Below are positions 13,401 through 21,089 of a stretch of DNA of 64,000 nucleotides, piece after piece. The notes beneath the pieces are model-generated. The model was not told where the DNA came from and did no database searches. It saw only the letters and a program-made list of their open reading frames with translations. Positions within the stretch are counted from its first letter, which is position 1; each line of letters starts with the position of its first letter. A program made the position numbers and the translations under genes. The stretch lies in contig NC_069371.1 of assembly GCF_021730395.1 (NCBI RefSeq), forward strand, positions 52,648,001 through 52,712,000. The letters are read 5' to 3'. This stretch comes from Mercenaria mercenaria (Eukaryota; Mollusca; Bivalvia; Venerida; Veneridae).

Positions 13401-16400
13401 AAGTAATACACGATGTGTATTGCAAGCATGAATACAGTTGATAGTGTTAAAAACAAGAAGGATTTACAGATAAAAGCAGTTTAAAAACAGGTCTATCATG
13501 TTAAGCATTATGTGCAAGTTTGGTCACTCCCTGCTTAAACTGGTTCAGGGTGGGGACTTGCACAAGTTGTAGGGAATTCCAAAGCACTATGGTGGCTGGA
13601 AAGAAAGAGTACTTATAGTAATTACAGGGAGTGAGGATCTGTGTATAGGAGTGAGGATGCATAAATGTCTTGTTAGACGGGATGGGGGGCTGACATATGG
13701 AGGGAGTGGTACTGAAACCAAACCATTCACTATTTTGTAGAACATAAGGAGGCGTGAATCAGATCTCCTATCTTCAAGGGTACGCCATCTCAGCTGACAT
13801 AGCATGTTTGTGACACTTCTGTAATGGGAGTAGTCCTGATTAAGGTACTTCCGCCATCTTGAATTTAGAGTGACCTTCATTTGAAGTGTGAAAATATAGT
13901 GAACAAAAGCTTTCAAATGCAGCTGTTCCAGAATACAAAAACAGCTCAGTTTGCAAGACCTGAACTAAAAGTATCTGTATAAAAAGTAAAACTAAAATTT
14001 GGAAATAAACAAAGAAGATATTTTACCTGTATTTTTCCAAATTTTTGGTTAGATTTATAAATCCTTTCAAAATACTTTATTAAAAATTCATGAATGGCAA
14101 AAGTTAGTTCAAAGTTTCAATTAGTGCATAGGAGAATTGTCTTACTGAATAGAACTAAACTTATTACAAAATCTGTTTTCAAATCTGACCACCTCATGTA
14201 TTAAAACGAAAATAAATCTGTACATGTTGCTATTTTCAGCATACATAAAAGTAGTGCAATATGCGGACAATGATTTTTGTACGTATGGTGTACCAAACTG
14301 CCTAAAATTGTAAGACAAGTCTCAGACTTAATGTGAACAAGATTTGGCAACGATCCAAAATTCTTTTCAACGATTGTGCAAGTATAAGAAAGGTTTAATT
14401 TATTATAGTGGAATTTATGTACAAGTTTACGCGCTGCTTATCTCACGGAAAATTTGGTGGAAATGGAATTTTCGGCACTTCTTGCGGTAACTACCGAAAT
14501 TACTTAACGTAACTTTCTCACTCATACGCAGGGCACTCGTTTGGCCATTTTTGGGGCCGAATATTGGTACCATTCCCCTCCTAAAATAATGTGTTTTTTC
14601 CCCTTTCTCAAAAGAAAATTCCCCTGATGATAGATTGTTTGACACAAATAGATATGAACTCTTTCTTTTAATATTATATAGTGCCTCTAAGGAAGATTAC
14701 TGTTGCAATGTAGTCACATCAGTTAGGAATGATTGAAAAGAGTATTAATAAGTGTGAAAAGTAGTTACATATACATGGCTTAAACTTCCCCTTTTCGTCT
14801 TAAAATGTCGAAAAATTCCCCTTCCTGAGTGTATGGGTACCTCTCCCCAAAAGTTGTCTAGTGCCCTGCATACGTGATTGTATATTTATAAATTATAAAA
14901 ACAATCGAAATATTTGCTTTATCACGATATATGCAAATATTTTTAGACAATATTGAAACATTAGGCCACAGTATTTCCGCATACTGGTCCGGGACAAGTT
15001 CGATGTGTATAGTGATTCCTTATTAGATGTTTCATGCGTCGTAAACTAACCAATTTTGATCTATCGACTTTTTAAACAATATGAGAATAATTCAGCATGT
15101 TTTTGAAAACACAGTGAGAATAAATCGCAGAAAAAATGTACAGCCAAATATGTTAGGAGGTAATACAATTTGTATACAGTTGTAGATAACTACGAAACAT
15201 TTTACAAAATGCAATCAGTTGAACTTGTCACGCGAAAACCTGATGATTAAAATCAGCAATATCTCAAAAGTAACTTTTCTGCATCTTGGTTCTTCGTTAA
15301 ATAATGATATTTTTTCACACTTTCATAGATTTAAACTGATAATAAATGTGCATTGAAATTCCGGCATAGAAATGGACATTGACTTTACATTACTGCGGTG
15401 TTGACAGCAGAAACAGCGGTCCAGTACTAAGACTGTCTACGAAACCAAGGATAACGAGTTCTTTATCTGAAAATTACGAACATTGGGATCAGTGTTCAGT
15501 ATACACCTGAAAATGATAGACTTGCTATTTGCCGAGTGCACACTTGTTTTCTATCGTCGTTAATATAAAGTAGACTAGTAAATATTCGTACACATGCATA
15601 ATCTCATAAACACTTCTTTAATGTATGTTCTCTGAAATGAACAAATAACTGGCTCAACTGAGACACCATACTTTAAAGTAAATTCAGTTTATTCACCACG
15701 AGGTTCAAAATGCACGGGAGTCTCGTGATAGTACATGCCTTTAATTTCACATGCTTGAAGTGTAAACAAATAGTTAAATTTGCTTCGTTTTATTTCTCAC
15801 GGAAAAGATCGGACGGTTTTTTATATGGAATAAGTATAGAACATCCATGCATTTAAAGTTGAAAGTTGATTGTTTTATACAGGACGTAAAACTGAAACAA
15901 GTAAGCACTTTTACTTTTTCAGCAATGTTCCTCAGGTGAACTTTGACATTGTTTACGAAGAGAAATCAGTTTTGTGTCATCTTGAAATGCGTTGTTCGGC
16001 TGAAACGTATAGTTCCCGGAAAAGATCTAAAATGGTTTATTTTGGGGATTTTTGTTTTATTTATAAATTCAACACAATGTGCAATATTTCCAGTTTTTGA
16101 AAATGATTGAAATTCAACTTTATTTAAGAAAAAGTCTCGATCTTTCAGTAATATTTTGTCAGCGGATGCTTACAAATTTTAAGTGAAACGGCTTTCTTGT
16201 CCAAGGGAGGTATGTAAAGCGAAAAACTATCATTACACATTGCGTTTATTCTTTAAATGTGAAGGATCGGTAACAGATTAAGGAGATCGGACAGTGAAAA
16301 ACTATACTAAATGGATATCTCTAACCATGAATAAGGAGACATACATATTTCAGTAAGGAAATCTCAGGTAAAAGAACAATCATATATTTTATTCCTTGAA

Positions 16401-19400
16401 ATAAACATGGCGGCGGAATATTTTAGAAAAACTGTGCACGTGTTTTGCGCATTAGAATGTTTAACGGCATTTTCTTGAAAAAGTAACGCTCGTGTGCACT
16501 ATTTTGGCATTTCTTTGATTTGAAAATAAATATTTTATTGCAATTTAGGTTGCATACGATACCAAAATTTTGCACCAAAAATGTTCACTCATTTTCTTCC
16601 AAAGCACCATGGAGATAGGGTTCAGCGTAGCTTTTATGCTCGCAAGTTTACCTACAGATATATCTTTTCAACTTTTATCATACATTTTTTGTGTCCTTGC
16701 ATTTCGAAAGCTGTTTCGAGGGTTCTGATTTTTCACATGAATTTCTAATTTCAATTTGCGGAAATACCTTAACCCGTCGCGCTGCCCTCCGCTGAATCAT
16801 TTCGATCTGGTAGATATTTTGTTGGGTATAAGGGTTCCAAACACAGCTAGCATATTCTAGCTGTGGCCTGACTAGGGCTTTATAAGCTACTTCTCGAACT
16901 TTTGGGTTTTTGCATGGGATATTTCGCTTGATGAAGTTAAGTGTTCGGGTAGCTTTGGACGTGACTAAATTGATGTGTTCATTCCAATTAAGATATGAGG
17001 ATATAGTGACTCCAAGGTACCTTGCATCAGGAACTGTTTCCAAGACTTGGCCATGGAGTGTGTACTTTGATTTTGAAAGTTTGTTTTGACCTTGTGCATT
17101 TTGAGGGGTTAAACTCCATGTCCCACTTACTTTCTCATAGCTGTAACCTATTTAAGTCTTGCTGGAGGATGTTTTCTTGGGCAGAACTATTTACAGTTAA
17201 ATAGACAGCAGTGTCATCGGCGAATAAGCGGACCTGTGAAATCAGATTTTCAGGCAGGTCATTAATGTAGAGTAGGAATAGAAGGGGGCCTGTGGGACTC
17301 CGGACGTTACTGGAACTTCCTCTGAAGTTTCACCATTCACAAGGACAGATTGGCGCCTGCCTATCAAGAAAGACTTTCCCCATTGCAACGTGGTGCCCTG
17401 AACACCATGTTGATGAAGTTTGTACAGAAGTTTCAGATGGTTAACCTTGTCAAATGCTTTAGAGAAGTCCAGAAGGATTAAGTCCGTCTGGTGGCCTTTA
17501 ATTAAGTTTCGAGTTAGATCTTCTACAAGTTCGAGTAACTGAGTTTCGCATGACCTTTTCTCTCTGAACCCATGCTGTAGGTCATAGAGGACATTGTTAA
17601 CCTGGAAGTGCTTGGTAATATTAGAGGCTATGACGTGTTCCAGTAACTTACAGAGAAAACAAGTTAGGGCTCGTGTAGGGAAGTTGGCAGTTACTTGCGG
17701 AGAACAGGTTTGTACTGGTACAGAATCCAGGAACACTGGTTAGGTTAACTGCCCGCCGTTACATGACTGAAATACTGTTGAAAAACGGCGTTAAACCCAA
17801 AACAAACAAACAAAAACAAGTTAGGGAAATAGGCCGGTAATTGGCAGGATTGCTTTTGTCGCCCTTCTTAAACAGAGGAGTGACATTGGCCTTGGACCAG
17901 TCAGCTTGGATAGTACCCGAATGCTATTCAATTATTGTGCGCATATTGCCTCAAGCAAAGATTTGCATACAAAAATATCTTTGCATAACTTGAAATATAT
18001 GCACCTTGATAGAACATTATAAAACGTTTTCAAAACATTTCGACGATGTCAGTGAAATAATTAAAAGTCTAATAAGTCAGTTTTACAGGAGCTGAAAAAA
18101 ATAAGCATCTTCATACTTTCCAAAAAACTATATAATCATATTCGGTTTTAAATGTCAAAAGTGAAAACAAATTGACGCTATTACCCTGCTTAAACGTAAG
18201 AAAGATGTCATATATAAACGATTTCTTCAAATCCCTTGTGGTTAGAGAAAGGGGCATTGATCATTTGGTGCGTGTATGAAGTCGCATGGTCACATTTTTT
18301 TTTACAACGGTGTCCCTTTTTAGTGTGGTGAAAAATGTTCAGTGGGAAGGACTCTTTAAGTGTGCTGGGGTTACAATTTCTCAGTGATCATTGCTAATGA
18401 TCAATGTGGAGTGATCACAGCTCTGAGTACTTTTCACAGAACATTGATCATCTAGTAGTGTTCACAGCAGTGTGAGTACTATTAACTGGGTAGTGTTCAC
18501 GGTACTGTACTGTTAGTATTGCCCACTGAGTAGTATTCACGGTACTGAGAGTACTGCTCACTGAGTAGTGTTCACGGCACCGTGAGTACTCATCACTGAG
18601 TAGTATTCACGGTTCTGTGAGTACTGCTCACTGAGAAGTGTTCACGGTACCATGAGTACTGCTTACTGAGTAGTATTCATGGTACTGTGAGTACTCCTCA
18701 CTGAGTAGTATTCATGGTACTGTGAGTACTCCTCACTGAGTAGTGTTCACGGTACTATGAGTACTGCTCACTGAGTAGTGTTCACGGCACTGTGAGTACT
18801 GCTCACAGAGTAGTATTCACGGTACTGTGAGTACTGCTCACTGAGTAGTGTTCACGGCACCGTGAGTACTCCTCACTGAGTATTCTTCACGGTACTGTGA
18901 GTACTGCTCACTGAGTAGTATTCATGGTACTGTGAGTACTGCTCACTGAGTAGTGTTCATGGTACTGTGAGTACTGCTCACTGAGTAGTATTCACGGTAC
19001 CGTGAGTAGTGTTCACGGCACTATGAGTACTGCTCACTGAGTAGTATTCATGATACTGTGAGTCCTGCTTACTGAGTACTATTCAGGGTACTGCGAGTAC
19101 TGCTCACTGAGTAGTGTTCACGGCACCATGAGTTCTGCTCACTGAGTAATATTCACGGTACTGTGAGTACTGCTCACTGAGTAGTGTTCACGACACTGTG
19201 AGTACTGCTCACTGAGTAGTGTTCACAGTACCATGAGTACTGTTCATTGAGTGTTATTCAGGGTACTGTGAGTACTGTTCACTGAGTAGTGTTCATGGCA
19301 CTGTGAGTACTGCTCACTGAGTAGTATTCACGGTACTGTGAGTACTGCTCAAATGCATAAATACTTTTGAAATCTGAAATTTGTCCCGAAATCATATGCT

Positions 19401-21089
19401 AAACATATAGTTTTATCTATCCGATATATGAGTTTTATGATTATTTGACCTTTTGACCTTTAATCTGCATAATAATTTTAGGCAATTTATGTTAAAATCT
19501 GACATTGATCGTAGCAAAATAATAAACAGAAAAATGATTAAAATTTATATGAAAATGTTGACATGATGGTGTGTTTAAACATTGTAGTCATCATTACTTT
19601 TGTGGCGGTCATCTTGTACGCCATCTTAGATTTCTCAGATCGCCACCATTTATGCCAATTTATGCCGGCAGCCTGATAAACTTCAGACCTATAAGAACAT
19701 TTTGGTATATCACTTGCCTTGTTAAAAATTAGGTCCGGGTTCAACTTTTTGAATGGCCTAATTGTCGCCCTACCATCACTAATGACACCACATTAATAGA
19801 TGTATTCAAATTCGCCCTATTCCTTTACATTGAAAATTATGACGTTCATTTTGTATGAACAGCAAAATGAAGGGGGCCAAAGTGACGTCAATGATGCTTA
19901 GTGATAATGGGCCGTTGTTTTTGACGACGCGCGCGTATAGTCAGGGAGAACGTTCTTTAGATGACGTCGCAGTTGTTCCGTCTGGTGAACAGAATGGCCG
20001 GGAAGCTGATTTTAATGTTAAATATGTGTACAATTTATAATATTATATTGCTTACAAATGGAAAGGAATTATAATGTAGATATAAGAAATGAAACTTTTT
20101 TTCGGTGTTCATGCGAAATGAACGACAGAATAGAATCGACAAATTAACTAGCATGATTCATGGATTTGCCTATCTTATTCTGTCATTCTTTTCGCGCGAT
20201 TCAAGTTTAATTTGCCAATCCTATTATGTCATTCATTTCGCATGAACACACAGAAAAAATTATTTCATTTCTAAAATAATGTGGCGTCAGAAAGAATATT
20301 TAGATCTACGTCAATAATTTTCAAGTATACTCAGCCAAACGAGCAAAATGTGTATCATTTTATAAATAAAGATAAAATGCACCAAAATCATGATAAGCTT
20401 TTCACTGATTGCACTGCTAATGTCGCGCAAAAATCTCCACTGCAGAAATCGTGCAAAATTCAATGCAAATTATACAAAAATTTCATCGGGCTTAAACCAG
20501 TGAAGTTGCTTAGATTAATAGAGATTGGAATTACAGGCGTTGCAAATGCAACTAGTAATTTCTACGTACTTCAAATAAATGAATAACCAAATAAAGAAAA
20601 AAATAAAAAAGTACATATTTTGCTTTTTGCATGTAGTGTCGCCAAGAATGTTTTGTACCGATTCTTTTCGAAATACTAGAGTACTTTGCCGCGTGAAAAG
20701 CGGCATTCCTATTTTTATCTGAATGTTTACGTCCATTTAAAAGTAAATTGTGCCACTTATGTGAGAGTTATAAAAATCCCACTGTTTCAAACAGTGAAAG
20801 ATTCAAATGTCATCCACCGTTGCATTCAGCTAACCACGAAAACATGTTGCACATTAGAAGACTTTCTACTTTTCTGCCCTCGATAGAGCCCTGTGTGACT
20901 GACCAGTTTATCAGCTAAAAAGTAGTACCTAAAAGAGCGTATCCAAACACTATGTCAGAAATGAAGAGACAACAATTTGCTTGTGTAAACAAAAAATAAA
21001 AGAGAGACAAAATTGTTGAAAATAAAACAATTGAACTTACACCGCTCCAAAAAAGAAAACAATAGGAACAGTAACAAATACTGCTTCAT
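1170..21089 (-). CDS. secreted protein with two LU (Ly6/uPAR) domains and a C-type lectin domain
   Basis: Spliced model in seven exons (minus strand): 21089-21041, 9515-9433, 6811-6691, 6459-6362, 4860-4665, 4115-3861, 1405-1170. Every junction is GT-AG and the phases agree throughout (1,0,1,0,1,1), giving 1038 nt, 345 residues plus stop. Order: signal peptide (starts [10 protein letters not shown]), LU domain 1 (about residues 17-84), LU domain 2 (about 91-145), a Thr/Ser/Pro-rich linker, then a C-type lectin domain to the end. Both LU domains show the CxxC start and the terminal CC-x4-CN signature ([16 protein letters not shown]). There is no membrane segment or GPI-type tail, so the product should be secreted. 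LU domains bind proteins and lectin domains bind glycans or proteins; a recognition role is inferred. I know of no standard family with this domain order. Repeats fill the introns, including an 11.5-kb first intron. The model rests on splice-site reading only. Confidence 0.78.
1540..2615. repeat. degenerate internally repetitive element
   Basis: Phrases such as gacctagtgacctag, aacattctgacaaagtttta and gaagatca recur at irregular intervals. The block ends with gatgacggacacagggtgatcac and gcattttgtgctcaggtgaa. Two-part repeats of this kind with a GACGGACA segment near the end are common in bivalve introns. It lies in intron 6 of the LU/lectin gene. No coding potential. Confidence 0.55.
3430..3640 (+). 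mobile_element. LINE reverse-transcriptase fragment
   Basis: On the plus strand a decayed stretch resembles the part of CR1/Jockey-type reverse transcriptase with a DFSKAFD-like motif: [20 protein letters not shown] followed by DFGQ and, after a small shift, DKVDN. It has stops and shifts and is clearly dead. It lies in intron 6 of the LU/lectin gene. Confidence 0.55.
3697..3838 (+). repeat. 5'-truncated tRNA-SINE copy
   Basis: The segment ctcgtggcgatagagtcaat, then gagttgtcgaaagtggttaatat and cagaacttgtttcataatc, matches the 3' body of the full-length SINE at 49917-50160. The tRNA-like head is missing here. Confidence 0.6.
3861..4115 (-). CDS. exon 6 of LU/lectin gene: linker end and first half of lectin domain
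   Basis: 255 nt, acceptor CAG at 4116-4118, donor GTATAT after 3861, phase 1 in and 1 out. A Thr/Ser/Pro linker is followed by the N-terminal half of a C-type lectin fold: [14 protein letters not shown], then [27 protein letters not shown] and [10 protein letters not shown]. The W-x-E-A-x3-C-x3-GG-x-L core is characteristic of the family. Confidence 0.85.
4665..4860 (-). CDS. exon 5 of LU/lectin gene: second half of LU domain 2 plus start of linker
   Basis: 196 nt, acceptor CAG at 4861-4863, donor GTATAG after 4665, phase 0 in and 1 out. It opens with [19 protein letters not shown] and has the terminal ETDFCND of LU domains. A Thr/Ser/Pro-rich stretch follows ([18 protein letters not shown]), a likely O-glycosylated stalk, with one possible N-glycosylation site (NKT). 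Confidence 0.82.
5437..5675. mobile_element. palindromic MITE-like element, copy 1
   Basis: A 239-bp near-perfect inverted repeat. The ends read atgagctgcgtcatgagaaa and its reverse complement, and the arms meet near the middle. The arms contain gtgcgtttgcgaccagcatg. A second copy lies at 6089-6327. No coding potential; short ORFs across it are artefacts. Confidence 0.8.
6089..6327. mobile_element. palindromic MITE-like element, copy 2
   Basis: Same family as 5437-5675, with ends atgagccgcgccatgagaaa and its reverse complement. It sits in intron 4, 35 bp past the exon 4 donor, and makes exon 4 look like a longer open frame than it is. Confidence 0.82.
6362..6459 (-). CDS. exon 4 of LU/lectin gene: first half of LU domain 2
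   Basis: 98 nt, acceptor TAG at 6460-6462, donor GTAAGA after 6362, phase 1 in and 0 out. It encodes a segment starting [16 protein letters not shown] and ending TCLQNE. The CFHC matches the CxxC opening of exon 2, so the two LU domains are split at the same place and phase, as expected after internal exon-pair duplication. A 239-bp palindromic repeat begins 35 bp past the donor. Confidence 0.8.
6691..6811 (-). CDS. exon 3 of LU/lectin gene: second half of LU domain 1
   Basis: 121 nt, acceptor TAG at 6812-6814, donor GTATTA after 6691, phase 0 in and 1 out. It opens with [11 protein letters not shown] and closes with [18 protein letters not shown], which carries the CC-x4-CN end signature of LU domains. 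It supplies the Cys partners missing from exon 2. Confidence 0.8.
6885..7285. repeat. degenerate tandem repeat, about 40-50 bp unit
   Basis: Repeated phrases gacaagagttagatattctg and agtgatcacagacaagaatt recur about eight times with heavy decay; two adjacent copies near 6985-7035 are almost identical. It lies in intron 2 of the LU/lectin gene. Confidence 0.65.
7286..7814. other. intron sequence without recognised features
   Basis: AT-rich intron 2 sequence between the degenerate tandem repeat and the Tc1 element. I see no exon, RNA gene or repeat structure in it. Confidence 0.4.
7815..9322 (-). mobile_element. Tc1/mariner transposon, nearly complete
   Basis: Terminal inverted repeats of about 25 bp, ctgacgagataaagaaacgc on the left and a matching inverted copy on the right, flanked by TA. 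Length about 1.5 kb with one transposase frame in the middle. It sits in intron 2 of the LU/lectin gene, where it does no coding damage. The ends are still about 90 percent alike, so the insertion is fairly young. Confidence 0.92.
8017..9024 (-). CDS. Tc1-family transposase, catalytic Asp replaced
   Basis: 335 codons without a stop, the usual length for Tc1 transposases. Residues 1-70 form paired helix-turn-helix DNA-binding motifs (start [16 protein letters not shown], then [13 protein letters not shown]) with the linker GRPR. The catalytic part has FSNESRF where the family has FSDES or WSDET, then QHDNARPH and [11 protein letters not shown]. The second Asp and the Glu are 34 residues apart (DD34E). 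The first acidic residue is Asn (codon AAC), read directly from the sequence, so cut-and-paste activity is probably lost although the frame is open. The enzyme would act in the nucleus on its own terminal repeats. Confidence 0.92.
   Translation of the reverse strand: MPRLNSEERAQVLAMLECGRTQEQVARRFNVSRSTIVRLIRRVRDTGTSIDRPRSGRPRVTSIRQDNYIRQRHLRDRFVTAQSTSRIVVGNRGRPISRHTVRNRLRERGITCRRPYRGLILTLRHRHQRLIWARNHRGQRWQNVVFSNESRFNLWNADGRIRVYRRRHERYANNCVLEHNRYGGGGVMVWAAINHRFKSQLVVCQGNLTARRYIDQILRHVVVPLFRQRQGLVYQHDNARPHVARVTRDFLQARNIYVLPWPACSPDCNPIEHAWDYLGRRLRQRQPQPANVRELVAALHQEWARIPRYLLRNWCGSMRPRLAAVVASRGGHTRY
9433..9515 (-). CDS. exon 2 of LU/lectin gene: first half of LU domain 1
   Basis: 83 nt, acceptor CAG at 9516-9518, donor GTAAAA at 9432 and below, phase 1 in and 0 out. 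It encodes [20 protein letters not shown] and continues to NSDE, with the CxxC opening of an LU domain and two further Cys. It is too short to show in an ordinary ORF scan. A Tc1 transposon sits in the following intron. Confidence 0.78.
9812..10323. mobile_element. non-autonomous DNA element with long inverted ends
   Basis: Ends cactggtctagtgt and the inverted copy acactagaccagtg. The homology continues inwards through caaaaatccc and acgttagt for about 90 bp per arm. A second inner inverted pair (ttccaaaagaaagtgtgcac at 9971 and its complement near 10175) sits inside. About 510 bp, no transposase. Confidence 0.75.
10324..11467. other. intron sequence without recognised features
   Basis: AT-rich intron 1 sequence of the LU/lectin gene. 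I found no exon with a fitting splice phase, no RNA gene and no clear repeat in it. Confidence 0.4.
11468..11907. mobile_element. MITE-like element with 13-bp inverted ends
   Basis: Starts gagggtcctgcaa and ends ttgcaggaccctc, 440 bp apart. Interior AT-rich without a transposase. The family is not clear to me. Confidence 0.5.
12085..12290. repeat. 63-bp tandem repeat, about three copies
   Basis: Unit contains aaaggtcctttttcaacgtt followed by gagaattgaccccgtcaaca and tttcaacattaaattttgat. Copies are 85-90 percent alike by eye. Confidence 0.75.
12303..12387. repeat. near-perfect 85-bp palindrome
   Basis: Arms of about 41 bp beginning gacttatgtttcggtcaat, folding at taaatttttac with almost no loop. 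Only a few mismatches. Unlike the older decayed repeats around it, it looks well preserved. Confidence 0.85.
12661..13294. other. non-coding interior of the 7.8-kb unit
   Basis: AT-rich sequence between the left arm and the LINE. No gene or repeat structure recognised. Confidence 0.4.
13844..16768. mobile_element. 2.9-kb TTAA-flanked non-autonomous DNA element
   Basis: Flanked by TTAA on both sides (13840-13843 and 16769-16772). The ends ggtacttccgcc and ggtatttccgc are inverted repeats with weaker similarity for about 30 bp more. It splits the LINE between Val and Asn-Gln of RRAARRV/NQDY, and exactly one TTAA is duplicated. TTAA target duplication is typical of piggyBac-type elements, but the terminal bases are not the usual ones and no transposase is present, so the superfamily is only suggested. 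Confidence 0.85.
14529..14868. mobile_element. 340-bp hAT-like MITE nested in the TTAA element
   Basis: Starts cagggcact and ends agtgccctg, with catacg directly repeated on both sides (14523-14528 and 14869-14874). The cagggc start resembles hAT ends, though the visible duplication is 6 rather than 8 bp. It contains a short minus-strand open stretch that is not a gene. Confidence 0.7.
17670..17812 (+). mobile_element. SINE inserted in the LINE, with 14-bp target duplication
   Basis: Ends in the body tgaaatactgttgaaaaacg, then gcgttaaaccc and an A-rich aacaaac tail. The 14-bp direct repeat aaaacaagttaggg flanks it exactly (17656-17669 and 17813-17826). A second copy of the family is at 38283-38393. 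Confidence 0.88.
17931..18362. other. spacer between LINE and minisatellite
   Basis: AT-rich, no features recognised. Confidence 0.4.
18363..19350. repeat. minisatellite of about 35-bp near-palindromic units
   Basis: About 28 copies of a unit around ctgagtagtgttcacggtac followed by tgtgagtactgctca. The unit is rich in inverted pairs such as gtgagtactgctcac and gtac, so single strands could fold. Copies are 85-95 percent alike, and some carry attc in place of gttc. It lies next to the right arm of the 7.8-kb unit, in intron 1 of the LU/lectin gene. Confidence 0.93.
20107..20250. repeat. 144-bp inverted repeat, MITE-like
   Basis: Starts tgttcatgcgaaatgaacga and ends with the inverted form tcattcatttcgcatgaaca. 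The arms extend about 45 bp with mismatches. A related short motif, gttcattttgtatgaac, occurs at about 19842. Confidence 0.6.
20251..21040. other. intron 1 sequence next to exon 1
   Basis: No convincing gene. A 101-codon plus-strand frame at 20281-20586 has no recognisable domain or codon bias and lies in the intron of the minus-strand gene. Confidence 0.4.
21041..21089 (-). CDS. exon 1 of LU/lectin gene: signal peptide
   Basis: ATG at 21089-21087, then a hydrophobic stretch rich in Leu and Phe ending near LER. The donor is a perfect GTAAGT, leaving phase 1 (one base, T). Joined to exon 2 it makes a Cys codon directly before the first LU domain. The alternative donor two bases earlier would give phase 2 and does not fit the next exon. 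Confidence 0.72.

Larger units (their letters stand above)
13295..17930 (-). mobile_element. 5'-truncated CR1/Jockey-like LINE, interrupted by two insertions
   Basis: On the minus strand, reverse transcriptase pieces run in order: [19 protein letters not shown] (about 17890-17830), the region with [17 protein letters not shown] and [14 protein letters not shown] (17736-17300), the active-site box RLFADDTA (about 17220), then [18 protein letters not shown] and [13 protein letters not shown] (17043-16770). The C-terminal tail [19 protein letters not shown] to LWNSLQL lies at 13843-13540, and a tract of tagata repeats at 13299-13315 may be the 3' tail. The 5' part is missing beyond about 17930. 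A SINE and a 2.9-kb TTAA element interrupt it; at both points the flanking LINE reading is continuous once the insert is ignored. The frame is otherwise broken near 17290, so it is dead. Confidence 0.88.
11931..19772. mobile_element. 7.8-kb unit bounded by long imperfect inverted repeats
   Basis: The left arm (11931-12045, continuing 12598-12660) and right arm (about 19590-19772) match in inverted orientation. Shared landmarks in order: taggg-gac, acccggrcc, tttttaacaaggca, atataccraaatgttc, gccgg, cataaattrgcataaatggt. Between the arms lie a dead LINE, other insertions and a 1-kb minisatellite. No transposase is visible, so this may be a large non-autonomous DNA transposon or a local inverted duplication. 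It lies wholly in intron 1 of the LU/lectin gene. Confidence 0.5.

Noticed and set aside
16678-17736. Host gene for a reverse-transcriptase-like protein
   Set aside because: The reading is a broken, 5'-truncated CR1/Jockey-like LINE with shifts and two insertions.
18363-19350. CRISPR-like array
   Set aside because: Units abut without unique spacers of constant length, there are no cas genes, and the DNA is eukaryotic. It is a minisatellite.
11931-19772. Polinton or other virus-like element, because of its size and inverted ends
   Set aside because: No polymerase, integrase or capsid-type reading was recognised inside. The only coding remains are a LINE that was inserted later or captured.
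20281-20586. 101-codon plus-strand frame
   Set aside because: No domain, no codon structure, and it lies in the intron of the minus-strand LU/lectin gene.
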